A DNA stretch of 13,692 bases from an uncultured Bacilli bacterium (GCA_947625365.1 CANQNZ010000028.1:1-13692); one strand, 5' to 3'. Shown: positions 1 to 7,124, counted from the stretch's first letter. Notes: generated by a model not told the origin, from the letters alone. Translations and numbers: made by a program.

Positions 1-16
1 ATATTTATTCTCCCTT
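1..16 (-). promoter_or_regulatory. Ribosome binding site of a gene lying beyond the left edge
   Basis: Read on the minus strand, the first 16 bases are AAGGGAG, seven bases of AATAAAT, then AT at the very edge. If the next base is G this is an ATG start with ideal spacing. The same arrangement (AGGAG, AATAAAT... then ATG) precedes the duplicated secreted protein at 7033. A minus-strand gene therefore probably begins just outside the window, about 60 bases after the stop of the surface-protein gene. Only the leader is visible, so nothing can be said about the product. Confidence 0.5.
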
Positions 17-60
17 ACTTTGGACGGTCAAAGTATTAGCTTGGACAACTTACTTATCTT

Positions 61-1608
61 TTATTGCACTATCAATGGTGAACCAGATGTTCCATCTCCG
101 CTAGTAGTTATTTCTTTATTAGGCACATTAATTACAGGATTAACAAAACGGCCACTATTTAAACTGCTACCGTCTCGTGACCATCCATCATAAAGCGTTC
201 CATTTGATGATGCAAGATACATATTTACTTTTGTTATGCGATAAGGAGTCATGGGCCAACTACTACCAAGAGAACTTAAATAATTTGTTGATGAAGTACC
301 ATTAGTATCGGTGTAACCTGCTATTACATATTCGTCTGCTGATAATAATCCCACCTTTAATTTGTATAACCCTCCGTAAAGATTATTGCTCCCATTTTGA
401 TTTTTTGGATCTGGGCAAAATAAACTAGGCTTATTATCCAAAAATCTTTTCCGAGCTCCATAATAGTAATAAGTTCCATGCCCGTCTGTATAATTTATTT
501 CATATCCATAAGATGTATCATTGCAATAATTTGTATAAACAATATTATCATCATAATCTTTTAAATTATCTATGTACCACTTCTCTAATGTATCCTTCAA
601 ATTATTATTAACTCCTCCGTTAGAATTTTCAAAAAGACCGTTTTTATTATATGTGCTTTTACATGGGGTTTCATTTGTACAAGGAATTAAATTATCATAA
701 GTAAATCCAACATATTTACTTGAAGGCGAAGATATACTAGTTACTGCAATATTTGACAAAGCTTCGATATTAATCTCGTTTAATATAAGTCTTACTGTTC
801 CATCTCCATTTATTCGTACTATTCTCCATGTGTGACCAGCAAAATTCACATAATTATTTGTTACATTTCCTCTAAAATAATATGTATCACCATCATCGTC
901 ATACAGCTGATATAGACCACTTAATTTTATTTTATCAGCTGATGTTGTATTTCTAGTCGGAAAACCAATCGAAAAGTCCGGCATTGCGCTTATTACTGGA
1001 TAACTTTTTCCTAGTATTGTGACATTTCCCATTTCTGGTACTTCATTATATGGTATTGCTTCTATTGATATTTTATAATTAAATGTTTTATTTGCTCCTT
1101 GTTGTGTGGTTGTCTCGTTATCCATCCATGTTTTTACCTTTACTGTCTTTTTTCCTTGTGGTTCAACATAGCTTCTACTTATTATATTTGATGTTCCATT
1201 TGTATATCCACTCCCTACACTACTTGTATTTGTTGGTACTGGTTCTGTATTAGAAAGTAACTTTGCTACCGCTCCGGTTGTTACTTTTACATAATTATCA
1301 TCTAAAGACGATGTAGCATTCTTATTTAACACTACATTATATGCTATTACAGTATCACATTTATTTTCTATTGTTACTTCATATGGTGTTATACTTTGCA
1401 TGGCTTGTAAATCTGTCATTGGTCCCATATTTGTTAAATTAACATTGTCCCCGCCTGAATAGGTTATATCGAAACAATTCATCGTTGTTGTAGTATTTTC
1501 CCCTGACTGAGTAAAATACCTTTGCCAAAGGGCATAACTAAAAGACGCTGCCGATATTAGTAGCGATATACCTAATATTCCTATTATTAACTTTTTATTT
1601 TTTCCCAT
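61..1608 (-). CDS. Secreted or N-terminally anchored surface protein with camelysin-like N-terminus
   Basis: The 515-residue product starts with a basic stretch (MGKNKK) and a hydrophobic segment at about residues 7-27, followed by SYALWQRYF. This resembles the atypical signal regions of SipW-processed TasA/camelysin-type proteins. Residues about 40-190 look like an extracellular beta domain rich in Thr and Asn, with Cys45 and Cys84. Residues about 230-280 contain GLYQLYDDDGDTYYFRGNV and FAGHTWRIVRINGDGTVRLI. The C-terminal part has LLSADEYVIAGY, WPMTPYR, NPVINV and a closing GDGTSGSPLIVQ. From memory, these blocks recur in many paralogous surface proteins of uncultured gut Bacillota; no function is established. 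No LPXTG or C-terminal membrane segment is seen. The ATG at 1608 is preferred to the GTG at 1611 because AAGGAG (1617-1622) lies 8 bases upstream of it. It follows the spo0A terminator, so it likely has its own promoter. Confidence 0.85.
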   Translation of the reverse strand: MGKNKKLIIGILGISLLISAASFSYALWQRYFTQSGENTTTTMNCFDITYSGGDNVNLTNMGPMTDLQAMQSITPYEVTIENKCDTVIAYNVVLNKNATSSLDDNYVKVTTGAVAKLLSNTEPVPTNTSSVGSGYTNGTSNIISRSYVEPQGKKTVKVKTWMDNETTTQQGANKTFNYKISIEAIPYNEVPEMGNVTILGKSYPVISAMPDFSIGFPTRNTTSADKIKLSGLYQLYDDDGDTYYFRGNVTNNYVNFAGHTWRIVRINGDGTVRLILNEINIEALSNIAVTSISSPSSKYVGFTYDNLIPCTNETPCKSTYNKNGLFENSNGGVNNNLKDTLEKWYIDNLKDYDDNIVYTNYCNDTSYGYEINYTDGHGTYYYYGARKRFLDNKPSLFCPDPKNQNGSNNLYGGLYKLKVGLLSADEYVIAGYTDTNGTSSTNYLSSLGSSWPMTPYRITKVNMYLASSNGTLYDGWSRDGSSLNSGRFVNPVINVPNKEITTSGDGTSGSPLIVQ

Positions 1609-1650
1609 CACAAAAACTCCTTCGTTATATAATATAGTATTCCTATTAAT

Positions 1651-1680
1651 ATACTAGCATATTTATAATGCTTTTAGCAA
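1651..1680 (-). promoter_or_regulatory. Possible promoter of the surface-protein gene
   Basis: On the minus strand TTGCTA (1675-1680) and TAGTAT (1651-1656) are separated by 18 bases, a plausible but imperfect sigma-A type promoter. It lies between the spo0A terminator and the ribosome binding site at 1617-1622. In such AT-rich sequence chance matches are common, so the call is weak. Confidence 0.35.
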
Positions 1681-1703
1681 GATAAATTGCATACGTTTTA
1701 CAT

Positions 1704-1729
1704 ATTAAAAAGAGCAGTACTGCTCTTTT
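1704..1729 (-). terminator. Intrinsic terminator of spo0A
   Basis: Bases 1708-1729 form a perfect 22-base palindrome whose core is AGAGCAGTACTGCTCT. It gives a stem of about nine pairs with a GTAC loop. On the minus strand it starts within the spo0A stop codon and runs into a stretch of U, the layout of a Rho-independent terminator. It separates spo0A from the surface-protein gene downstream. Confidence 0.85.
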
Positions 1730-2492
1730 ATAATCTTATTAATCTATCATCTAATCTAAGTTTATCAGCAACTGTTGCGATGAACTCGGAATTAGTTGGT
1801 TTAGCTCTATCATAATCTACACTATGACCAAATATTTCTTCCATTAAGTCATAGTCTCCTCTATTCCAACTTATTTCAATAGCATGTCTTATGGCTCTTT
1901 CTACTCTAGATGATGTTGTTTCATAACGACCAGCTATTTCCGGATATAACTCTTTAGTTATTCCACCAATTAGATTAGGTTCTTTATACATCATATAAAT
2001 ACCATCTCTTATATACTGATATCCTTTAATATGTGAAGGTACTCCTAAAGAATGTAATATTTTCGTTATAGAAAGTTCTAGTTTTTTATCATTAAGGGGA
2101 GCCATTATTTTTTTATTTTGCATTATATCTAATATTCTTTTTTCTAAATCTGTAAAATCAAATGGTTTTAACATGTAATAACTTACACCATAATCACTAA
2201 CTTTGCGAATTGTATCATCTTTGTTATAACTAGTTAAAACAATTATTTTCTTTTTTAATTTTAATTTTTTCATATCTTCTAGTATCGACAAACCATCTTT
2301 ATTAGGCATTATTAAATCCATTATTATAAGGTCATATTCATCTTGTTTTTCGGTTATTAATTTATAACCTTTTTTGCCATCTTGGCTTGTTAAAACTATA
2401 TCAATTACTGCGTGACTACTAAAATGTTCTTTTGCCATGTTGATGAGATTTTCATTATCATCAATCATGAGAACTCTTATTTTGTTTTCCAT
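1728..2492 (-). CDS. spo0A: Spo0A, master response regulator of sporulation
   Basis: A 254-residue two-domain response regulator, close to the usual length (about 260-270). Residues 1-125 are a receiver domain: acidic pair D11-D12, phospho-acceptor D59 in IIMDLIMPNKDG, T87 and K109 (MLKP). Residues about 137-254 are the Spo0A-specific DNA-binding domain, with GYQYIRDGIYMM and the recognition-helix block SSRVERAIRHAIEISWNRG, nearly identical to the family consensus. Phosphorylated Spo0A binds 0A boxes (core TGTCGAA) and switches stationary-phase and sporulation genes. ATG at 2492 has AAGGAAGGA upstream. The gene sits 110 bases after tpiA on the same strand and ends in a palindromic terminator. 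All catalytic residues are present, so it should be functional. Whether the organism still sporulates cannot be judged from this window. Confidence 0.98.
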   Translation of the reverse strand: MENKIRVLMIDDNENLINMAKEHFSSHAVIDIVLTSQDGKKGYKLITEKQDEYDLIIMDLIMPNKDGLSILEDMKKLKLKKKIIVLTSYNKDDTIRKVSDYGVSYYMLKPFDFTDLEKRILDIMQNKKIMAPLNDKKLELSITKILHSLGVPSHIKGYQYIRDGIYMMYKEPNLIGGITKELYPEIAGRYETTSSRVERAIRHAIEISWNRGDYDLMEEIFGHSVDYDRAKPTNSEFIATVADKLRLDDRLIRL

Positions 2493-2527
2493 TATTCTTT
2501 TCCTTCCTTATTACTGCACGCAAGTTA

Positions 2528-2654
2528 ATTATATAAAAGAAAAAAACAAAATACTAGGAAATACTTTGTCTTATTCTGTAAACATTTGTAAAAGTTTGTC
2601 GATTATTGTTTTAACCGTTTTAAAAGTGTCAAAACCGTGTCTAACTGTGTCGAT
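2528..2654 (-). promoter_or_regulatory. spo0A upstream region: -10 element and candidate 0A boxes
   Basis: A perfect TATAAT lies on the minus strand at 2528-2533, about 36 bases before the spo0A start, without a clear -35. Behind it, on the plus strand, are five TGTC heptamers: TGTCTTA (2567-2573), TGTCGAT (2597-2603), TGTCAAA (2627-2633), TGTCTAA (2638-2644) and TGTCGAT (2648-2654). The 0A-box core is TGTCGAA; three of these match six of seven positions. Spacings are 30, 30, 11 and 10, roughly whole helical turns. A poor -35 with upstream activator sites would fit a Spo0A-activated promoter. The last three sites are inside the tpiA coding region, so codon choice may explain them. Confidence 0.4.
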
Positions 2655-3301
2655 ATTTCGCCAATTAAAAGACCATCTACGTCAAGTTTTTTTATTTCAT
2701 TTAAATTAGTTAAATTAACACTCCCTCCATATATTATTTCATTATTAAAAAGATATTCTTTTTTTATATAACTTCTTATTTTCTTAATTATTAAGTCTAT
2801 TTTTAAAGTATCTATAGGCATATTATTACCTATCATTAATGCTGGTTCATAAGCGATTATGATGTTATTTAATTCATTAATATTTAATGAATTAAATATA
2901 TCATCTATTTGCTCTTTTAACTCCTTAAAATTATAATTTTCTTTAAGCTCACTAAGACATAGAATAATTTTTAAATTATTTTTTAAAGCTTCTTTTACTT
3001 TATTAATTAAAGCTTCTTTATCTTCTTTAAAATACTTTCTTCTTTCATAGTGACCTATTAAAGTATATTTTACATTTAAAGAGCTAAGTGCTTGGGCTGA
3101 TACTTCACCCGTATAATTGCCCATAGGAAACTGAGAAACATCTTGAGCACAAAGATTATAGCCTTTATTTTGAAAATAAGGTAAATAAAGAAAACTAGGT
3201 GCTATAATAAAATCCTTTTTAAAAGGATTTAAAGTGCTACTATAATCATCTAAATCTTGATAATTTAATTTAGATTTTAAATTAAAAATCAAGTATTTCA
3301 T
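2603..3301 (-). CDS. tpiA: Triosephosphate isomerase (divergent, short)
   Basis: Interconverts dihydroxyacetone phosphate and glyceraldehyde 3-phosphate in the cytoplasm. At 232 residues it is shorter than the usual 250 or so. The catalytic set is present: N7 and K9 (normally NWK, here NLK), H84 in LIGHYERR, and the catalytic glutamate E152 in AYEP. The phosphate-binding YGGSVN (191-196) and DGLLIG (209-214) are also kept. Divergent points are the loop-6 entry, ALMIG instead of the usual VWAIG, and a C-terminal GEIS in place of GGAS. ATG at 3301 lies inside the end of pgk (20-base overlap), with AAGGGGG at 3311-3317 as ribosome binding site, so translation is probably coupled to pgk. The identity is secure from the motifs and the pgk neighbour. 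Confidence 0.94.
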   Translation of the reverse strand: MKYLIFNLKSKLNYQDLDDYSSTLNPFKKDFIIAPSFLYLPYFQNKGYNLCAQDVSQFPMGNYTGEVSAQALSSLNVKYTLIGHYERRKYFKEDKEALINKVKEALKNNLKIILCLSELKENYNFKELKEQIDDIFNSLNINELNNIIIAYEPALMIGNNMPIDTLKIDLIIKKIRSYIKKEYLFNNEIIYGGSVNLTNLNEIKKLDVDGLLIGEISTQLDTVLTLLKRLKQ

Positions 3302-4520
3302 AGCTTTCTTCCCCCTTATTTTCTAATGCTTGTAAAACAGGTAAAGTACCATTTGCTATATATTCTAATGTTGCTCCGCCCCCAGTGCAAAGGTAAGTGA
3401 AGTTATTTTCATTTAAAAATTTATGAACAGCTGCAACTGAGTCCCCACCGCCAAAAATAACATGGGCGGAAGCATCATTTAATATATTAAGTAATTCTTT
3501 AGTTCCATTAGAATATTTATCGTCTTCATATTTGCCGGCGGTTCCATTGACAAAGATAGTTTTAGATTTATTAATATATTCTTTATATTTGTCTAAAGTT
3601 TTAATACCTAAATCTAATATAAGTTCATTATCATCAATTTTATCTATTGTTTTATAACCAGTATAATTTTTTTCATAGCTACTTCCTACTATAGCATCAA
3701 AAGGTAATACAATTTTGTTTTTATTAGCAAGTAACATTTTTTTAATTTCTTCAATAAGTTCGGGATTATCCGAACATATTGAAAAACCAATTTTAATATT
3801 TAAAGCTTTTAAAAATGTATTGGCAATACCTCCTGTTAATAAAAGATGGTCGCATAAAGGTAGTAATTTATTTATAACTTTGATTTTATCTTCGAGTTTA
3901 GCTCCTCCCATAATTACAGTAAAAGGTTTTTCAGCATGTAACACATATTTATCTAAAGCATCCAATTCTTTTTCAAAAAGTAAACCAACACAACTTGGTA
4001 AATATTTAGCTATTCCTACAGTAGAAGCATGAGCCCTATGGGCAGAGGCAAAAGCATCATTTACAAATACTTCTCCTAAAGAAGCCCAAAATTTAGCTAA
4101 CTCATCATCACAATTACTTTCATATTTACTTGGATAATCTTCATATCTAGTATTTTCTACTACTAATATTTCTTTAGCATTTAAAGCATCTACTTTATCT
4201 TTTAAAGCAGAACTTCTAGTACGATTAGAAAAAACAACTTTAGCTCCGGCACAATCTTTATCCTCTGTTATTAATTTTAGTAAATGCTGGGCAATAGGAG
4301 TTAAAGAATTTTTACGTAAATCAGATTTATCTTTTATTTTACCTAAATGCGATAAAATAACAATTTTACAATCTTGATTAAGTAAATATTTTATTGTATC
4401 TAAAGAAGCTTTAATCTTATTATCATCTAATATTTTTCCATCTTTCATTGGCACATTAAAATCACAACGTAAAACCACACGTTTATCCTTTAAATCCATG
4501 TCTTTTAATGTTTTATACAT
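3282..4520 (-). CDS. pgk: Phosphoglycerate kinase
   Basis: Catalyses ATP formation from 1,3-bisphosphoglycerate and ADP in glycolysis. The product is 412 residues, within the normal range. The N-terminal substrate half shows RCDFNVP (18-24), SHLGK (57-61), ENTRYE (122-127) and NDAFASAHRAHAST (154-167). The nucleotide half shows MGGAKLEDKI (204-213), GGIANTFL (230-237), FGGGDSVAAV (356-365) and the C-terminal TGGGATLEYI (379-388). The stretch NGTAGKYE (325-332) departs from the usual NGPMGVFE. I chose ATG at 4520: GGTGAT (4524-4529 on the complement) stands three bases before it, and the protein then begins MYKTLKDMDL as expected. The ATG at 4541 has no ribosome binding site. It is followed by overlapping tpiA. 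The usual upstream partner gap is not adjacent but about 2.6 kb away. A TATAAT on the minus strand at 4565-4570 could serve as its promoter. Confidence 0.98.
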   Translation of the reverse strand: MYKTLKDMDLKDKRVVLRCDFNVPMKDGKILDDNKIKASLDTIKYLLNQDCKIVILSHLGKIKDKSDLRKNSLTPIAQHLLKLITEDKDCAGAKVVFSNRTRSSALKDKVDALNAKEILVVENTRYEDYPSKYESNCDDELAKFWASLGEVFVNDAFASAHRAHASTVGIAKYLPSCVGLLFEKELDALDKYVLHAEKPFTVIMGGAKLEDKIKVINKLLPLCDHLLLTGGIANTFLKALNIKIGFSICSDNPELIEEIKKMLLANKNKIVLPFDAIVGSSYEKNYTGYKTIDKIDDNELILDLGIKTLDKYKEYINKSKTIFVNGTAGKYEDDKYSNGTKELLNILNDASAHVIFGGGDSVAAVHKFLNENNFTYLCTGGGATLEYIANGTLPVLQALENKGEESYEILDF

Positions 4521-4615
4521 ATAATCACCCACTATTATCATGATACCATATTTTTCTAAAATTAATTATAAAAGGGAAAAAAATTATTTTTTTAATGTAA
4601 AGTAAGTTTAAGCAA

Positions 4616-4644
4616 TTGATTTTTATATTTATTTATTATAAAAT
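4616..4644 (+). promoter_or_regulatory. Likely promoter of the AAA ATPase gene
   Basis: TTGATT (4616-4621) and TAAAAT (4639-4644) are 17 bases apart, a good sigma-A arrangement pointing at the ATPase gene. Transcription would begin near 4650, so the transcript would start within or just at the left arm of the hairpin repeat at 4647-4685. Confidence 0.5.
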
Positions 4645-4646
4645 TA

Positions 4647-4685
4647 AATTACAAAAAAACGTGACTTTTCACGATTTTTGGTAAT
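4647..4685 (+). repeat. Left flanking copy of a 39-base hairpin repeat
   Basis: This stretch is identical at 37 of 39 positions to 5936-5974, including 27 consecutive identical bases (4647-4673 and 5936-5962). The mismatches are at 4674 and 4680. It forms an imperfect hairpin, with arms around CGTGA and TCACG extended by A-rich and T-rich tracts and a CTTT loop. It ends one base before the GGAGG ribosome binding site of the ATPase. On the plus strand there is no upstream gene to terminate. It may block minus-strand readthrough toward pgk, act on the ATPase leader, or mark the end of an inserted cassette. Confidence 0.85.
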
Positions 4686-4695
4686 GGAGGATTTC

Positions 4696-5937
4696 ATGAA
4701 AGAAATTAAAAGGGATTATTACTTAAATAAATTAATAGATAAAAAAGAAAATAAAATGATTAAAGTTATAACTGGCATACGCCGTTGTGGTAAATCATAC
4801 TTATTAGACCCCTTATTTAAAAATTATTTATTAGATAATGGCGTTGATGAAAAACATATAATAAAATTAGATTTAGATTATCGTGAAAATAAAAAATATT
4901 GTGACCCTGATAATTTACTAGATTATGTTCTTTCGCAAAAGAAAGATAAAAAAATGTATTATGTTTTATTAGATGAAATCCAAAATGTTGAAGACTTTGA
5001 AAGCGTTTTAAATAGTTTTTTAGGAAAAGATAATTTAGATGTTTATGTCACAGGTAGCAATTCTAAATTTTTATCTAGTGATATTATCACGGAGTTTAGA
5101 GGTCGAGGTGATGAAATTCGCCTGGCTCCTTTATCATACAAAGAATTTTATAATGCCACTGATGGTAGCGATGAAGAAAAATGGAATAAATATCTTACTT
5201 ATGGAGGAATGCCATTTATTTTAAGTTTAACTAAAGCAGAAGATAAATCTAAATATTTAAAAGACTTATTTGAAAATACTTACTTAAAAGATATTTTAGA
5301 GCGTAATAAAATTATGAAAAATAATGTTTTAGATAGAACTATTGATATTTTAGCTTCTTCGGTAGGTTCTCTTACTAATCCTAAAAAGATAGCCGATACA
5401 TTTGTAAGTAAGGGAGAAAAAAACGTTTCCCCTAAAACTATTAACAACTATTTAAATTATTTTTTAGATGCTTATCTGCTTAATAAAACAGAAAGATATG
5501 ATATTAAAGGGAAAAAGTATATTTCTACCCCTTCTAAGTATTATTTTGCTGATGTAGGACTACGTAACGCTAGGCTTAATTTTAGACAAATTGATTACGG
5601 TCATTTAATGGAAAACATTATTTATAATGAACTTTTAGGACGTGGTTATAATGTCGATGTGGGCGTAATTGAATATTTTGATACAAACAAAAATAAAAAG
5701 AAAGTCCACAAAAATTTAGAAATAGATTTTGTTGTTAATAAAGGAAGTCAAAGATATTATATCCAATCTGCTTTTAGTATGGATAGCCAAGAATTAAGAC
5801 CTCTTTTAAATGTAAAAGACTTTTTTAAAAAAATTATTGTAGTTAAAGATGATATTGAACCATGGCATAATGAAGAAGGAATTTTAATTATCGGTATTCA
5901 AAAGTTTTTATTAATTGATAATAGTTTAGAATTATAA
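4696..5937 (+). CDS. AAA family ATPase with C-terminal DUF4143-type domain
   Basis: A 413-residue protein, probably cytoplasmic. Residues about 20-150 are an AAA ATPase core: Walker A GIRRCGKS (27-34), Walker B YYVLLDEIQN (88-97) and a sensor-like VTGSNSKFLSSD (118-129). RGRGDEIRLAPLS (135-147) and YGGMPFIL (169-176) are typical of the DUF4143 family. Residues about 220-290 resemble the winged-helix part, and 306-360 (E306, LEIDFVV at 341-347, YYIQSAF) the nuclease-like fold. The usual catalytic Lys position reads Q357, so nuclease activity is doubtful. The family is widespread and strain-variable; its role is unknown. ATG at 4696 is chosen because GGAGG (4686-4690) precedes it. Upstream TTG 4678 and ATG 4684 overlap the hairpin or the binding site. 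It is the only plus-strand gene between pgk and gap, bracketed by matching hairpin repeats. This suggests acquisition as a unit, though base use resembles its neighbours. Confidence 0.9.
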   Translation: MKEIKRDYYLNKLIDKKENKMIKVITGIRRCGKSYLLDPLFKNYLLDNGVDEKHIIKLDLDYRENKKYCDPDNLLDYVLSQKKDKKMYYVLLDEIQNVEDFESVLNSFLGKDNLDVYVTGSNSKFLSSDIITEFRGRGDEIRLAPLSYKEFYNATDGSDEEKWNKYLTYGGMPFILSLTKAEDKSKYLKDLFENTYLKDILERNKIMKNNVLDRTIDILASSVGSLTNPKKIADTFVSKGEKNVSPKTINNYLNYFLDAYLLNKTERYDIKGKKYISTPSKYYFADVGLRNARLNFRQIDYGHLMENIIYNELLGRGYNVDVGVIEYFDTNKNKKKVHKNLEIDFVVNKGSQRYYIQSAFSMDSQELRPLLNVKDFFKKIIVVKDDIEPWHNEEGILIIGIQKFLLIDNSLEL

Positions 5938-5975
5938 TTACAAAAAAACGTGACTTTTCACGTTTTTTTGTAATT
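5936..5975 (+). terminator. Bidirectional terminator hairpin; right copy of the 39-base repeat
   Basis: A perfect inverted repeat with 18-base arms (5936-5953 and 5958-5975) and a CTTT loop. It begins at the ATPase stop codon and ends at the stop codon of the secreted-protein gene on the other strand. The arms carry A7 and T7 tracts, so the hairpin has a U tract in either direction and should terminate both converging genes. Its first 39 bases match 4647-4685 with two substitutions. Confidence 0.85.
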
Positions 5976-7033
5976 TATCTTGTAGGGCCACTTTGCTTTA
6001 GGCTTTGGGCATAATTAAATAAGGCTATTAATTCTGGACTAACAATTGGAGTTTTTCCTAATATTTTAGTATACTCGGCAATTAATTGTTTATCTTCTTC
6101 GGTTTTTTGACGGAAACCATAATCACTTTCTGGGTCACGAATAACGCCATAATCTGGCTCGCGACCATTTCCCGCCACATCTATTCTAAGACGCGAGAAA
6201 ATTTCATTATTACGAATTATTAAAGGGATAAAGCTACTTGGTTGCTCATCTGTATATAAAGCGCTATCATCTGTGGGAATATTTAAAGCGGTGTAAGCTG
6301 TATCAAAACCATTTTTAATAATATTTTTACTATCTTGATTTTTATAAAAATTAATAAGTTCTGGTTTAACAATATCTAAATAGTTTTTCTGATTTTGATA
6401 AACATCTTTTACCGCATATAATAATACATCATCAAGGGCTTCCCCATTATTTATGGCAACAATTAAAGAGATAACAGAGCTATCAATTATTTGCGCCTCA
6501 CTTAAAATAGAAGTATATTCATCAATTAGCCTGCGGTCTTCCTCAGTTTTAGTTCTAAAACCCATTGCACTATTACTATCAGGGATTATTCCATAATCCG
6601 GCTCACGGCCAGTCCCGGCGGGTTTAATTTTAAGGGCTCCTATTAATTCATTATTTTTAATTATTTCTCCTAAATAATCTTGACTGGCTGGTACATAGTT
6701 ATAATAATTAGAATTACCATAACTAATCTTCATATAACCAAGATTAGTAAATGCTTTTTCATAGGCGCCTTTATAAGCAGTTTTAATAATATTATTAGTA
6801 TCAACAGTTGTATAGAAATTTTGTAATTTTTCTAGGGCTGGCACTAAAGCATTCATTTGCTGTTGATATAAACTTTCTACAACTTTGGAAGTATCAAATG
6901 TAGCCATATCCATATAAGTAGTATCATTTTCATAGTTAATGTTATTATCATCTGCTAAAACTGGCAATGAGGAACCAAACATTCCTCCCGCTATTAAGCC
7001 GGCGCTAATAGCGGCTTTTGTTTTTTCATTCAT
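5975..7033 (-). CDS. Secreted protein with two tandem copies of an unrecognised domain
   Basis: The 352-residue product has a classical signal peptide: MNEKTK, a hydrophobic segment (8-24) and a likely cleavage after VLA at residue 27. The mature part is an internal duplication. Unit one (about 60-195) and unit two (about 215-345) share NIIK (81 and 237), NNE followed by a hydrophobic stretch (127 and 275), AGxGREPDYG (139-148 and 287-296), GFRxKTEED (158-166 and 306-314) and EYTxIL (172-177 and 320-325). The last three blocks are offset by exactly 148 residues. I do not recognise the domain. Conserved Arg, Glu, Asp and Tyr in the signature might bind a ligand, which is a guess. There is no membrane anchor or LPXTG motif, so it is probably released. 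ATG at 7033 has AGGAG (7041-7045) seven bases upstream. It lies 91 bases after gap on the same strand and could be read from the gap transcript or from its own promoter. Confidence 0.87.
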   Translation of the reverse strand: MNEKTKAAISAGLIAGGMFGSSLPVLADDNNINYENDTTYMDMATFDTSKVVESLYQQQMNALVPALEKLQNFYTTVDTNNIIKTAYKGAYEKAFTNLGYMKISYGNSNYYNYVPASQDYLGEIIKNNELIGALKIKPAGTGREPDYGIIPDSNSAMGFRTKTEEDRRLIDEYTSILSEAQIIDSSVISLIVAINNGEALDDVLLYAVKDVYQNQKNYLDIVKPELINFYKNQDSKNIIKNGFDTAYTALNIPTDDSALYTDEQPSSFIPLIIRNNEIFSRLRIDVAGNGREPDYGVIRDPESDYGFRQKTEEDKQLIAEYTKILGKTPIVSPELIALFNYAQSLKQSGPTR

Positions 7034-7045
7034 ATTTATTCTCCT

Positions 7046-7059
7046 AACTATTAATAGTT
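7046..7059. promoter_or_regulatory. Palindrome next to the ribosome binding site of the secreted-protein gene
   Basis: AACTATTAATAGTT is a perfect 14-base palindrome touching the AGGAG at 7041-7045. It could be an operator or a small leader hairpin. AT-rich palindromes of this size also arise by chance, so the functional call is weak. Confidence 0.3.
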
Positions 7060-7124
7060 TATCTAAAATTCTTGTTTTTATTTACTTAAATATATAAAAA
7101 AGAAATAAATTAAATTATCTCTTC

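Noticed and set aside
18..33. Hairpin CTTTGG-ACGG-TCAAAG after the surface-protein gene
   Set aside because: The stem is only five pairs plus a wobble with no U tract, too weak for a terminator call.
2437..2709. Plus-strand open frame across the spo0A start and tpiA end
   Set aside because: It lies opposite two well-conserved genes, resembles no known protein and has no ribosome binding site; it is a shadow frame.
3715..4032. Plus-strand open frame inside pgk
   Set aside because: It lies wholly opposite conserved pgk motifs, so it is an antisense shadow of low-complexity codons.
4521..4541. Longer pgk start at ATG 4541
   Set aside because: There is no ribosome binding site before it, while ATG 4520 has GGTGAT and gives the usual N-terminus.
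5039..5224. Second plus-strand frame inside the ATPase gene
   Set aside because: It is short, internal to a gene with clear motifs in another frame, and lacks its own ribosome binding site.
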